Shown in pieces: positions 1-8,702 of a DNA stretch of 50,120 bases. The position numbers and the translations under genes were made by a program. The stretch covers positions 21,506-71,625 of the forward strand of contig NZ_VMQS01000003.1 of assembly GCF_007625055.1 (NCBI RefSeq). Direction: 5' to 3'. Origin of the DNA: Halomonas sp. Lineage in GTDB: Bacteria; Pseudomonadota; Gammaproteobacteria; Pseudomonadales; Halomonadaceae. Each line of letters starts with the position of its first letter. Positions within the stretch are counted from its first letter, which is position 1. Under the pieces are notes generated by a model. The model did no database searches, was not told where the DNA came from, and saw only the letters and a program-made list of their open reading frames with translations.

Positions 1-100
1 CTCTCAAAGCATTCACTCTCAAAATATTGCTATCAGCATCTGGGAAATATCCCATTGATAACTCATAGGCGGTCACTGATTAAGCACCCTTCTTCTGACC

Positions 101-1225
101 CTAGACCACTTTCTCTAACACGACACATCCGGCGCTGTAGCCGGCGCCGAAAGAACAGATAACGCCGATATCACCTGCTGAAAGCCCTTCACGCTCCAGG
201 TGAAACGCAATGATTGAACCCGCTGAGCTGGTATTGGCATAACGATCCAGAATAACAGGCGCTTGTGATGTATCGGGAGTATGGCCCAGAACCTTGCGGG
301 CAATCAGATCATTCATGTGACAGTTTGCCTGATGTAGCCACATACGCTTAAGATCCGTGCCGGCCAGCTGCAGAGAAGCCAGATGGTCCGTGATCAAACG
401 AGCCACCAGCGGACATACTTCCCTGAAGACTCGCCGCCCTTCCTGCACAAACAGCTTATCCAGTGCTTGGGGGTCACTGTCAGTCACTCTGTTCAAAAAG
501 CCGGCGTTGTTGCGTATGGCGTTGGAAAAATGGGTCGTCAGCCGTGTTCCCAGAAGTAAGAACTGCTCAGGAGCTAACGCATCATCACGATTTTCAAGGA
601 CAACGGCTGTACAAGCATCGCCGAAAATAAAGTGGCTGTCACGGTCTCTGAAGTTCAGGTGAGCAGAACAAACTTCCGGATTAACTACCAGGGCCCGTTT
701 GACACTGCCTGAGGCAATGGCATTTGCCGCTGCGTGGATTGCAAAGGTTGCTGAGCTACAGGCCACATTCATATCAAATCCGTAACCTTGAGCACCCAGG
801 GCCTGCTGTACTTCAATAGCCACCGCCGGGTATGCCCGCTCCAGATTTGAACAGCCGACGATCACCAGTTCTATGTCAGCAGCATCAACCCTGGCGGCGT
901 TTAATGCCTGTCTGGCCGCTTCAAGCGCTATTTCCGCCTGAATCGACAACTCGTCGTTGGCTCGCTGCGGCAGCCTGGGACGCATTCGCTGTGGATCAAG
1001 AATACCCTCAGCATCGAGTACATAGCGGCTTTTGATACCCGAGGCCTTTTCAATAAAGTCGCTGCTAGAGAATGCCAGCGGCTGACAGTCACCCGCGGCA
1101 ATCGCCTTGGCGTTACGCGCATTTTCCTGCTCCACCCAGGCGTTGAATGTCGCCACCAGGGCATCGTTATCAATGGCATGTTGCGGCGTAAACAGTCCCG
1201 TACCAGTGATCACCACATCTGTCAT
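101..1225 (-). CDS. Beta-ketoacyl-ACP synthase III family protein (FabH-like)
   Basis: A thiolase-fold condensing enzyme of 374 residues, expected to join an acyl-CoA to malonyl-ACP in fatty-acid initiation or a related pathway. The catalytic triad is visible: Cys156 in NVACSSATF, His298 in WLHQANCH and Asn331 in YANTSSAGS. It is about 50 residues longer than housekeeping FabH, with extra sequence near residues 25-90. That fits the FabH-like paralogues of pseudomonads and halomonads that take longer acyl-CoA or shunt beta-oxidation products, but substrate cannot be read from sequence. The ATG has a good ribosome-binding site (AAAGGAGA, 6-7 nt upstream). It lies 158 nt downstream of hrpA on the same strand, with no clear terminator between them. 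Family confident, substrate unknown. Confidence 0.88.
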   Translation of the reverse strand: MTDVVITGTGLFTPQHAIDNDALVATFNAWVEQENARNAKAIAAGDCQPLAFSSSDFIEKASGIKSRYVLDAEGILDPQRMRPRLPQRANDELSIQAEIALEAARQALNAARVDAADIELVIVGCSNLERAYPAVAIEVQQALGAQGYGFDMNVACSSATFAIHAAANAIASGSVKRALVVNPEVCSAHLNFRDRDSHFIFGDACTAVVLENRDDALAPEQFLLLGTRLTTHFSNAIRNNAGFLNRVTDSDPQALDKLFVQEGRRVFREVCPLVARLITDHLASLQLAGTDLKRMWLHQANCHMNDLIARKVLGHTPDTSQAPVILDRYANTSSAGSIIAFHLEREGLSAGDIGVICSFGAGYSAGCVVLEKVV

Positions 1226-1383
1226 ACACTTTCTCCTTTAGACGACACAGCGCCTTTTCAATGCCACCTGGCCACTCAGATTACGATTTGCCTGCACGAT
1301 GGGGTGGATAGCCTGCCGAGTTAAACCTCTACTCTGTGCTTTTCTAAGCCGCTAAACCAGAGTTTTAATAAAGATTCATTACA

Positions 1384-4300
1384 TTATTGTCGGGTAATGG
1401 ACGCCCAGTGTTTTTCCAAACGCTTCACCGAGACAGGCATACAAGTGCCTAGCTGCTGGGCAAAAAGGGACACCCGCAACTCTTGCAACCACCAACCAAA
1501 GGCGACAAGTACCGGGGCTTCCACCTGACCACGCCTTTCGGCAACCCGGCGTGCCTCCCAACGCTCCTCAAGGGCCTGCACTTCAGCCATCATCATCTGG
1601 TCGCGCCCACGTTCGCGTGGCGCCTTCTCAAGACGGATCAAGGCCGCTTCCATATAACGAGGGTATTCTGACAACCATTCGCCTGCATCACTGATAAAGC
1701 CGGGATAGACTAGCCGTTGCATCTGAGACTTGATATCACTGTAGGTCAATGCCAGCGCAAAGTTAAGCTTACCTTTAAGTTGCTTGGCGACCTCCAGATG
1801 GGCTTTTAACGCAGCCTCTGTCTGTGACAACAGGGCTTCTGCATGTAACTGAAGAGTCTCTTCACAACCTGCCAGACGTGCTTCCAGTTCAGCAGCAGAA
1901 CGCGGGAGCGGTTCGATCGCCACCACCTGCGCGAAAACCGCCTTGACCAGATCATCAACCAATGCCTGCTTACTGCCAATCCTGGCAAACAGCAGCGCAC
2001 ACGTTTCCAGACCCTTAAGCTGTTTGATAGCCTTGACCGCGCCAGGTCGCTGAGTAATGGCCAACTGAGTGACGCCATCACGGTGCGCCGCTTCAGCCTT
2101 GGCAGGATGATCAAACAGGACAATGTTGAACTGGGACCCTTCGCTGATCAGCGCAGGATAAGCCTCTACACGGATACCCGACTGCTCGGTAATCTTTGAC
2201 GCCGGTAGGGGTTCATCCGGCAAACGGCTTAAAGCCGGCGCCTGGCTGGCCTGCTCTGCCATGGCTCTGGCACCTGCACTGGCCGCTTCTTCGAAGCGTT
2301 TTTCAAGGGCACGAACATCACGCCCCTGGCCAATCACCTCACCGGCATGATTAACCACCTTAAGGTTCATGAACAGGTGCGGTGACAACTGATCCAGCCG
2401 CCAGTCATCGGGATGGACACGGGTTGCCGTGCGACGGCGAATAAACTCTCCCAAGGCTTCGGTCAGTGGACGCTCGTCAGGCACCAGTGTTTCCAGCGCG
2501 GCATCAACCCAGTCAGGAATCGGCACCACCTGACGTCGAATCGCCTTGGGCAGTGATTTCATCAGTGCGATACACTTTTCGCGAAGCAGCCCGGGCACTA
2601 GCCATTCCAGCGCATGAACAGGCAACTGCGGTAACATGGCTGCCGGTACTGTCAGCGTGACCCCATCGTCATCGGCATCAGGGTCAAAATGATAACTCAG
2701 CGGATAGGCATTGCCATTGAGAATCAGGTGATCCGGGTAATCTGCCTGGGTGATTTCAGCGGCATCCCGCGCCTTGAGTGTTTCAATATCAAACTTGAGA
2801 CAGTCAGGATCTTGACGCTCAGCTTTTTTACGCCAATGTTCAAACCCTTTGCCGTTTACAATATTTTCTGGCAGGCGCTGATCATAAAAGGCAAACAGGG
2901 TTTCTTCATCCACCAGAATATCCCGGCGCCGCGCGCGATCCTCCAGGTCGGTAACTTCGTCAATCAGTGCCCGGTTATGGGCGAAGAACTCACCGCGGGT
3001 CTGGAACTCGCCCTCGACCAGAGCACGCCGAATGAAGAGCTCGCGGGATTCCTGCGGCGCAATCGGCCCATAGTGTACCCGGCGCCCAGCCACAATCGGC
3101 AGGCCAAACAGCGTGACCTGTTCTTTGGCAACGACCTGGGCACGCTTCATCTCCCAATGCGGATCGGCATAGCTGCGCTTGACCAAGTGCAAGGCCTGAG
3201 GTTCGATCCATGCCGGATCAATCCTGGCCACGGTACGTGCAAACAGACGCGAGGTTTCCACCAGTTCAAATGCCATCAGCCACTTGGGTGACTTCTTGGC
3301 CAACCCTGAACCAGGGTGAATCATCAGTTTGCGATTGCGCGCCCCCAGGTATTCGCGGTTTTCACTGAGCATACCCAGATGCGACAGCAGGCCGGAAAGC
3401 AATGCCTGATGCAGCTTGACCGACGTCTTGCGGCGCAGCTGACGGGCTTGTTCCTCATTTTGTTCAGGATCAAGCGCTAGCGGAGGGGGCACTTCAATGG
3501 ACATATCACGCAGCAGCTGACGCAGCTGGCGAAAGGTATCATGCCACTCACGTACCCGCAGGTAGTTGATATAGTGCTCGCGACACCAGCGGCGCAGCTG
3601 ATTGCCGGAGAGGGCTTCCCGGGCATTTTCGATGCCATGCCAGAGGTTGAGGATAGCAACAAAGTCTGAATCCGGGTCATGCCAGCGTAAATGCGCCTGA
3701 TCAGCGGCCTGACGTTTATCTGCCGGGCGATCTCGAGGGTCCTGAATGGCCAGCGCTGATACAACAATCAGCACATCGCGCAGGCTGCCGCGCTCAGCGC
3801 CTTCCAGTACCATCCTCGCCAGACGCGGGTCGATGGGCAGTCTCGCCAGCTTGCGCCCAAGCGGGGTCAACTGCTGCTGCTCAGTCACCGCGCCCAGTTC
3901 GAACAACAGTCGGAATCCATCGGTCACGAAACGGCTGTCAGGCGGGTCGACAAATGGAAAGGCCTCAATGTTGCCTAACTTCAGTGCCAGCATGGAAAGA
4001 ATTACCGAGGCCAGATTGGTACGCTGTATCTCCGGATCGGTAAAGGCGGGCCGTGACAGAAAGTCCTCTTCATCATACAGGCGCAAGCAGACCCCTTCGG
4101 CCACCCGGCCACAACGCCCTTTGCGCTGATTGGCACTTGCCTGACTGACCGGCTCAACCGGCAATCGCTGGATTTTCGAGCGATAGCTGTAGCGGCTGAT
4201 GCGCACCAGCCCCGGATCTATCACATAACGAATGCCCGGTACGGTCAATGAGGTTTCCGCCACATTGGTAGCAAGCACAATACGCCGTCCGCTATGGGAG

Positions 4301-5370
4301 GCAAATACCCGGTTCTGTTCTGCATTGGAAAGCCGCGCATACAGCGGCAGAATTTCAGTGCCTCTCAGTTCGGCACGGCGCAGTGTATCCGCGGTTTCAC
4401 GAATCTCGCGCTCACCCGGCAGAAAGATCAGCACATCCCGCGGGCCGTGCAGCCAGCCTTTCTCGCGTTCTATCTGCTCGATTTCCTCGACCGCGTGAAC
4501 AATCCCTTCCTGCAGGGTGCGATCTTCTTCTTCATCGCTATCACGCACCAGGGGCCGGTAATGCACCTCGACCGGATAAGCACGACCCGACACTTCCACT
4601 ACCGGGGCGGGTGCCTGGGGTGTTCCAAAGTGCGCGGCAAAACGCTCAACATCGATGGTCGCCGAGGTAATGATGATTTTCAGATCCGGCCGTTTGGGCA
4701 ACAGTCGCTTGAGATAGCCGAGCAGGAAATCAATATTCAGGCTGCGCTCATGCGCCTCATCAATAATGATGGTGTCGTAGCGCAGCAAGAGTGGGTCCTG
4801 CTGGGTTTCCGCCAGCAGGATGCCATCTGTCATCAGTTTGACCAGCGTTGTGGCACTGCTTTGATCGTTAAAACGCACCTGGTAACCGACCTGTTCACCC
4901 AGCGGCACTTCCAGCTCTTCTGCCAGGCGGGAGGCAACACTGCGCGCGGCCAGGCGGCGTGGCTGGGTGTGACCAATCAAGCCTCGCCGCCCACGCCCGA
5001 TTTCCAGGCAGATCTTGGGCAGCTGGGTCGTTTTACCGGAGCCAGTCTCGCCGGCCACCACCACCACCTGGTGGGCTTCAAGCGCCCGCATGATGTCCTC
5101 GCGGCGCTCAACAACCGGCAGTTCAGCCGGGTAATTCAATGCAATCTTAAGCGCTTCACGCCTGGCCAAGGTAGACTGGGCACGCTGAAGTTCGTGCTCG
5201 ACCTTGTCCAGACCGCGGTCAATCGGCTGGCGGTTGTGCAGCCGGCGCTGCAAGCCTGCAAGGCGCTTCTCAAGTTGTTCAGCCTCGCGCACCATCACGC
5301 GCGAGCTTGCATGGCGTAGCTGCTCTAGGCGCTGCGCATCACTTCTGATTAACGGCGTTTCTGAAGTCAC
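1384..5370 (-). CDS. hrpA: ATP-dependent RNA helicase HrpA
   Basis: A DEAH-box RNA helicase of 1328 residues (E. coli HrpA is about 1300). In E. coli, HrpA acts on stalled or collided ribosomes and in mRNA processing. Visible motifs are the Walker A GETGSGKT at 107-114, DEAH at 204-207, SAT at 236-238 and motif VI QRKGRCGR at 415-422. These are followed by the helicase-associated region and the long C-terminal extension typical of HrpA, which separates it from the shorter HrpB. The start is a GTG; an AGGAAA lies about 13 nt upstream, a rather long spacing, so the exact N-terminus is uncertain by some residues. It follows fadD on the same strand across a 172-nt gap that holds a GC-rich hairpin, so it is probably transcribed separately. 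Confidence 0.96.
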   Translation of the reverse strand: MTSETPLIRSDAQRLEQLRHASSRVMVREAEQLEKRLAGLQRRLHNRQPIDRGLDKVEHELQRAQSTLARREALKIALNYPAELPVVERREDIMRALEAHQVVVVAGETGSGKTTQLPKICLEIGRGRRGLIGHTQPRRLAARSVASRLAEELEVPLGEQVGYQVRFNDQSSATTLVKLMTDGILLAETQQDPLLLRYDTIIIDEAHERSLNIDFLLGYLKRLLPKRPDLKIIITSATIDVERFAAHFGTPQAPAPVVEVSGRAYPVEVHYRPLVRDSDEEEDRTLQEGIVHAVEEIEQIEREKGWLHGPRDVLIFLPGEREIRETADTLRRAELRGTEILPLYARLSNAEQNRVFASHSGRRIVLATNVAETSLTVPGIRYVIDPGLVRISRYSYRSKIQRLPVEPVSQASANQRKGRCGRVAEGVCLRLYDEEDFLSRPAFTDPEIQRTNLASVILSMLALKLGNIEAFPFVDPPDSRFVTDGFRLLFELGAVTEQQQLTPLGRKLARLPIDPRLARMVLEGAERGSLRDVLIVVSALAIQDPRDRPADKRQAADQAHLRWHDPDSDFVAILNLWHGIENAREALSGNQLRRWCREHYINYLRVREWHDTFRQLRQLLRDMSIEVPPPLALDPEQNEEQARQLRRKTSVKLHQALLSGLLSHLGMLSENREYLGARNRKLMIHPGSGLAKKSPKWLMAFELVETSRLFARTVARIDPAWIEPQALHLVKRSYADPHWEMKRAQVVAKEQVTLFGLPIVAGRRVHYGPIAPQESRELFIRRALVEGEFQTRGEFFAHNRALIDEVTDLEDRARRRDILVDEETLFAFYDQRLPENIVNGKGFEHWRKKAERQDPDCLKFDIETLKARDAAEITQADYPDHLILNGNAYPLSYHFDPDADDDGVTLTVPAAMLPQLPVHALEWLVPGLLREKCIALMKSLPKAIRRQVVPIPDWVDAALETLVPDERPLTEALGEFIRRRTATRVHPDDWRLDQLSPHLFMNLKVVNHAGEVIGQGRDVRALEKRFEEAASAGARAMAEQASQAPALSRLPDEPLPASKITEQSGIRVEAYPALISEGSQFNIVLFDHPAKAEAAHRDGVTQLAITQRPGAVKAIKQLKGLETCALLFARIGSKQALVDDLVKAVFAQVVAIEPLPRSAAELEARLAGCEETLQLHAEALLSQTEAALKAHLEVAKQLKGKLNFALALTYSDIKSQMQRLVYPGFISDAGEWLSEYPRYMEAALIRLEKAPRERGRDQMMMAEVQALEERWEARRVAERRGQVEAPVLVAFGWWLQELRVSLFAQQLGTCMPVSVKRLEKHWASITRQ

Positions 5371-5425
5371 AATCAGCGTAATTTCCTGTCAGGTCAGCTC
5401 AAGAGGGTTGGCAACCACTACCAAG

Positions 5426-5452
5426 ATGGCCCGCTCTTATTGAACGGGCCAT
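5426..5452 (-). terminator. Hairpin between fadD and hrpA, possible terminator
   Basis: ATGGCCCG and CGGGCCAT form a perfect 8-bp GC-rich stem around an 11-nt loop, downstream of the fadD stop and upstream of hrpA. Neither strand has a long T tract after the stem, so termination efficiency is doubtful. Confidence 0.4.
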
Positions 5453-5542
5453 TCATTGTAACGCTTTTGTGCAAAAGACGGCTAATAGCGTACAGCTTTG
5501 CACAACAAATTATGGGTGAAAACCAGTATCAGGTTACCAGCA

Positions 5543-7207
5543 TCATCCTGCTGGCTCATCGCGTAACTGACGTCTCAGCACCTTGCCCACGTTGGTCTTG
5601 GGCAACTCGTCACGAAACTCCACATATCGGGGCACCTTGTAACCGGTCAGATCTTTCTTGCACCATTTGCGCACGTCTTCAACGCTCAGCTGGTCGTTTC
5701 TGGAGACAATAAACAGCTTGATGGCTTCCCCGCTTTCTCCATCTGCGATCCCGACGGCAGCCGCTTCGATAACATCCGGGTGGCCGGCAATCACATCTTC
5801 CACTTCGTTAGGATAAACGTTGAAACCCGATACCAGTATCATATCCTTTTTACGATCAACGATGCGGATATAGCCATCATCTTCGATCACCGCGATATCC
5901 CCGGTATGAAACCAGCCGTCAGCGTCAATGGCGTTGGCTGTTTCTTCTTCACGCTGCCAATAACCTTGCATTACCTGTGGCCCTTGGACACATAGCTCCC
6001 CGGGCTGACCAAAGGCCAGGTCATTACCATCTCCGTCTATCACCTTGACCGCTGTACCTGCTACCGGTTTGCCAATACTTCCCAGCTTGCTGGCGTTAAC
6101 CGGATTGAAGCTTACGATGGGTGATGTTTCAGTGAGTCCATACCCTTCCGCCACATCACAGTCGGTCACTTCTTTCCAACGTTTGGCTGTTGCACTGGTC
6201 AACGCCATACCGCCGGAGATCGTCAAATGCAACTTGGAAAAATCCAGCTGCCTGAAGTCCTCGCGGTTACATAACGCATTGAAGAGTGTGTTCAGACCGA
6301 TGAAGGCGGTAAACGGCAAGCCCTTGAGTTCCTTGACAAAAGCGTCAAGGTCACGGGGATTGGTGATCAGCAAGGAATGATTGCCCGTTTCCATCAGGAA
6401 CAGACAATTCACCGTAAAGGTATAAATGTGGTACACCGGCAAGGGAGCAATGATCAGCTCTTCACCGTTTTTGAGCGTATTGCCAATCGCCTCACGCGCC
6501 TGCAACATATTTGCCACCAGGTTACGGTGACTCAACATGGCACCTTTGGGTTTGCCAGTGGTTCCCCCCGTATATTGCAGGGCGGCCAGATCATCCAGGT
6601 CGCGGTGGACATCCTCATGCGATAGATTGGCGCCTTGCTGCAAGGCGCTACGAAAGCTCAATGCACCAGGAAGCGAATAGCCAGGCACCATTTTTTTTAC
6701 GTGCTTGACCACACTATTGATCAGCCAACGCTTGGGTGCCCCATGCAGATCGGCCAGCTGGGTGACCAGCACGTGCTTGATAGACGTTTTATCGAGCACC
6801 TTTTCAAGCTTGCTGGCCATATTGGCCAGAATCACGATGGCCTTGGCGTTGGAATCCTTGAACTGATGAGCCATTTCCCGCTCTGTATAAAGCGGATTGG
6901 TATTGACCACCACCAGGCCGGCCCGCAAGGCACCAAACACTGCAACGGGGAACTGCAGCAGGTTAGGTAACTGTATAGCGATACGGTCCCCCGGCTCCAG
7001 ATCGGTTTCGTGCTGCAACCAGGCAGCAAAGTCGCCTGACAGCCGATCGAGATCAGCAAAACTCAACGTCTGCCCCATACAACTAAAGGCAGGATTAGCG
7101 GCAAAGCGTTCGACAGCACCATGAAAGATATCGGTCACCGAGCTGTATTGATCGAGACCTTCCAGCGCTGGCCCTTTGAGAATAGGGGCATTGGCATGTT
7201 CACTCAT
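5543..7207 (-). CDS. fadD: Long-chain fatty acid--CoA ligase
   Basis: An adenylate-forming enzyme of 554 residues that activates fatty acids to acyl-CoA for beta-oxidation or lipid synthesis, probably at the inner face of the cytoplasmic membrane. The AMP-binding loop YTGGTTGKPKG lies near residue 212 and YGLTETSP near 355. The fatty-acyl-CoA synthetase signature region contains WFHTGDIAVIEDDGYI, followed by DRKKDMILVSGFNVYP, and the C-terminal catalytic lysine is in KTNVGKVLRR. I chose the ATG at 7207 (MSEHANAP) because GGAG sits 7 nt upstream; a TTG two codons earlier is less likely. Its 5' region carries an inverted repeat resembling a PsrA-type operator. E. coli-like length and motifs make FadD the best name, though halomonads often carry several paralogues. 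Confidence 0.93.
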   Translation of the reverse strand: MSEHANAPILKGPALEGLDQYSSVTDIFHGAVERFAANPAFSCMGQTLSFADLDRLSGDFAAWLQHETDLEPGDRIAIQLPNLLQFPVAVFGALRAGLVVVNTNPLYTEREMAHQFKDSNAKAIVILANMASKLEKVLDKTSIKHVLVTQLADLHGAPKRWLINSVVKHVKKMVPGYSLPGALSFRSALQQGANLSHEDVHRDLDDLAALQYTGGTTGKPKGAMLSHRNLVANMLQAREAIGNTLKNGEELIIAPLPVYHIYTFTVNCLFLMETGNHSLLITNPRDLDAFVKELKGLPFTAFIGLNTLFNALCNREDFRQLDFSKLHLTISGGMALTSATAKRWKEVTDCDVAEGYGLTETSPIVSFNPVNASKLGSIGKPVAGTAVKVIDGDGNDLAFGQPGELCVQGPQVMQGYWQREEETANAIDADGWFHTGDIAVIEDDGYIRIVDRKKDMILVSGFNVYPNEVEDVIAGHPDVIEAAAVGIADGESGEAIKLFIVSRNDQLSVEDVRKWCKKDLTGYKVPRYVEFRDELPKTNVGKVLRRQLRDEPAG

Positions 7208-7260
7208 CGGCAATCTCCACTTTCAGAGTCGATGCAGGACACCGACGTTATTATTGTTCG

Positions 7261-7280
7261 CGGTGACCTAGCCGTCACCG
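7261..7280. other. Hairpin in the fadD 5' region
   Basis: CGGTGAC and GTCACCG form a 7-bp perfect stem with a 6-nt loop, about 55 nt upstream of the fadD start codon. It may fold in the fadD leader or be a protein-binding dyad. No regulator can be named from it. Confidence 0.35.
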
Positions 7281-7325
7281 ATGTATTAACAATATACGAT
7301 GTTGAACAAGCTGTAAAACGGGTGA

Positions 7326-7343
7326 TTAAAACTATTGTTTTAA
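7326..7343. promoter_or_regulatory. Inverted repeat upstream of fadD, PsrA-like operator candidate
   Basis: TTAAAAC-TATT-GTTTTAA is a perfect 7+7 dyad about 120 nt upstream of the fadD start. Its core AAAC-N4-GTTT matches the operator shape known for PsrA, the TetR-family fatty-acid sensor of pseudomonads. The link to fadD makes this plausible, but AT-rich dyads also arise by chance. Confidence 0.4.
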
Positions 7344-7392
7344 AGCTGACCTCAACTGCACTCACCAATTCAGCCCTTTAATGAGTAAGCCC

Positions 7393-8193
7393 CTATGGGT
7401 GTCTCATCTGATTGGACACCAAACGGGCACAGATTTCTCCCGATTTCCAGACAACTAATTCGCCTGGTTGCAGCCGTTGCCAATACTCGTTATGAGTGAG
7501 TGGCTCGGTTGCAATGACTGACACGATGTCATCTGGCGTGGTGTGCTCAACAAAATTGACCGTCATTTCCGCATCAGATAACTCTGCTTCCCCAAAGGGA
7601 GCACGACGGGTAATGTGCGCGAGCCTGGTCGAGCAGTAGGTATAAAGATAGACGCCGTCGGAGAGCAGCATATTGAAAACGCCCAATCCCCGTAGCTGCT
7701 CACAGAGATGATGCAGCAGCGCCCAGAGCCTTTCTGGGCTATCAGGCGGCTGTGGAAGGTGCTCACGCAGCTGCCCCATTATGAAGCAGAAGGCATGTTC
7801 ACTGTCGGTTGTACCTACAGGCGTGAAGCCCTTGAGCGGCAGACTTTTCCAGTCGCTGGAGAGCTGACCGTTGTGGGCGTAACACCAGGGCCTGCCCCAC
7901 ATCTCACGGGTAAAAGGGTGTGTATTGGCCAATTTGATGCCACCCACATTGGCCTGGCGGATATGACTGATCACTACATTGGACTTGATCGGATAATTAC
8001 AGATAAGGCGTGCAATCGGGGAGTCCACTGACGGATGAGGGTCACGGAATTCCCGATAGCCACCTTCCTCATAGAAGGCGATTCCCCAACCGTCTCTATG
8101 AGGGCCTGTTCCACCGCCACGGTGGAGAAACCCGGCAAAACTGAAGCAGATATCGGTTGGCACATTGGCACTCATGCCCATGAGCTCACACAT
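7393..8193 (-). CDS. yafJ: Class II glutamine amidotransferase, YafJ family
   Basis: A stand-alone Ntn-hydrolase glutaminase-like domain of 266 residues. The protein begins Met-Cys-Glu-Leu-Met-Gly, so processing would expose Cys2, the nucleophile of class II amidotransferases. The glutaminase region includes SHIRQANVGG, NTHPFTREMWG, CYAHNGQLS and TTDSEHAF, which build the glutamine pocket. No synthetase domain is attached and no obvious partner enzyme lies nearby, so the acceptor of the released ammonia is unknown; YafJ itself has no firmly assigned substrate. AGGAT lies 9 nt before the ATG. It is transcribed toward fadD with 185 nt between the two genes. Confidence 0.9.
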   Translation of the reverse strand: MCELMGMSANVPTDICFSFAGFLHRGGGTGPHRDGWGIAFYEEGGYREFRDPHPSVDSPIARLICNYPIKSNVVISHIRQANVGGIKLANTHPFTREMWGRPWCYAHNGQLSSDWKSLPLKGFTPVGTTDSEHAFCFIMGQLREHLPQPPDSPERLWALLHHLCEQLRGLGVFNMLLSDGVYLYTYCSTRLAHITRRAPFGEAELSDAEMTVNFVEHTTPDDIVSVIATEPLTHNEYWQRLQPGELVVWKSGEICARLVSNQMRHP

Positions 8194-8266
8194 GCTGCGG
8201 CATCCTGTTTTCCATTAGTTGCTCATTGTGTGTATAACCAGATGTTGATTATAAAGCCGAACGAAC

Positions 8267-8701
8267 TTACAAAACCGGCTCATGGCGCTGAGCTCCATTG
8301 GTATCCTCCTCGGCCTGGGTAGGAGCTTTTGAGGCAGCCGCTGCCCGGGTGTCAGTCGATGGACGGCGCAGCCACCAGATTGCAAGCCCGATCAGGGCGC
8401 CCAGCGTTACTCCCATCAATAACCACACAAGGCCTTCCCTGAAGGCCGAGGCGTTGTCTTCCAGAAACCCGACAGCGGCCACCATGGCGGCCGGCGCCCA
8501 ACCGGTGTAAAACTCGCCCTCTTCGACCAGCGGCAGCCTGAAACGTGCGGGGGCCCACATGGCGCCCGCAACTACCCAGGTCAGCATCAGGCGCAAAAAA
8601 CGCGGCAGAATGATAAAAGTCAGATAGACCGCAACAAACACCAACAGCGAGATTGCATAGTAACTTGCCCAAAGCAGTGACATTGATTCTTCAACCAGCA
8701 T
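8267..8701 (-). CDS. Small inner-membrane protein of unknown function
   Basis: I do not recognise a named family. The 144-residue product has three hydrophobic segments: roughly residues 10-30 (YYAISLLVFVAVYLTFIIL), a weaker one at 38-50 and 70-80, and a clear one near 95-115 (GLVWLLMGVTLGALIGLAIWW). A polar Ala/Thr/Glu-rich C-terminal tail follows. I chose the ATG at 8701 because AAGGAG lies 5 nt before it; an upstream in-frame extension of 11 codons has no such signal. The start codon lies next to the first possible ATG of the divergent S9 peptidase, so the two genes share a very short control region. Confidence 0.75.
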   Translation of the reverse strand: MLVEESMSLLWASYYAISLLVFVAVYLTFIILPRFLRLMLTWVVAGAMWAPARFRLPLVEEGEFYTGWAPAAMVAAVGFLEDNASAFREGLVWLLMGVTLGALIGLAIWWLRRPSTDTRAAAASKAPTQAEEDTNGAQRHEPVL

Positions 8702-8702
8702 A

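Noticed and set aside
2689..5319. Long plus-strand ORFs of 200 and 341 residues opposite hrpA
   Set aside because: They lie antisense inside hrpA, whose frame carries all helicase motifs; the translations show no domain and no ribosome-binding site was found.
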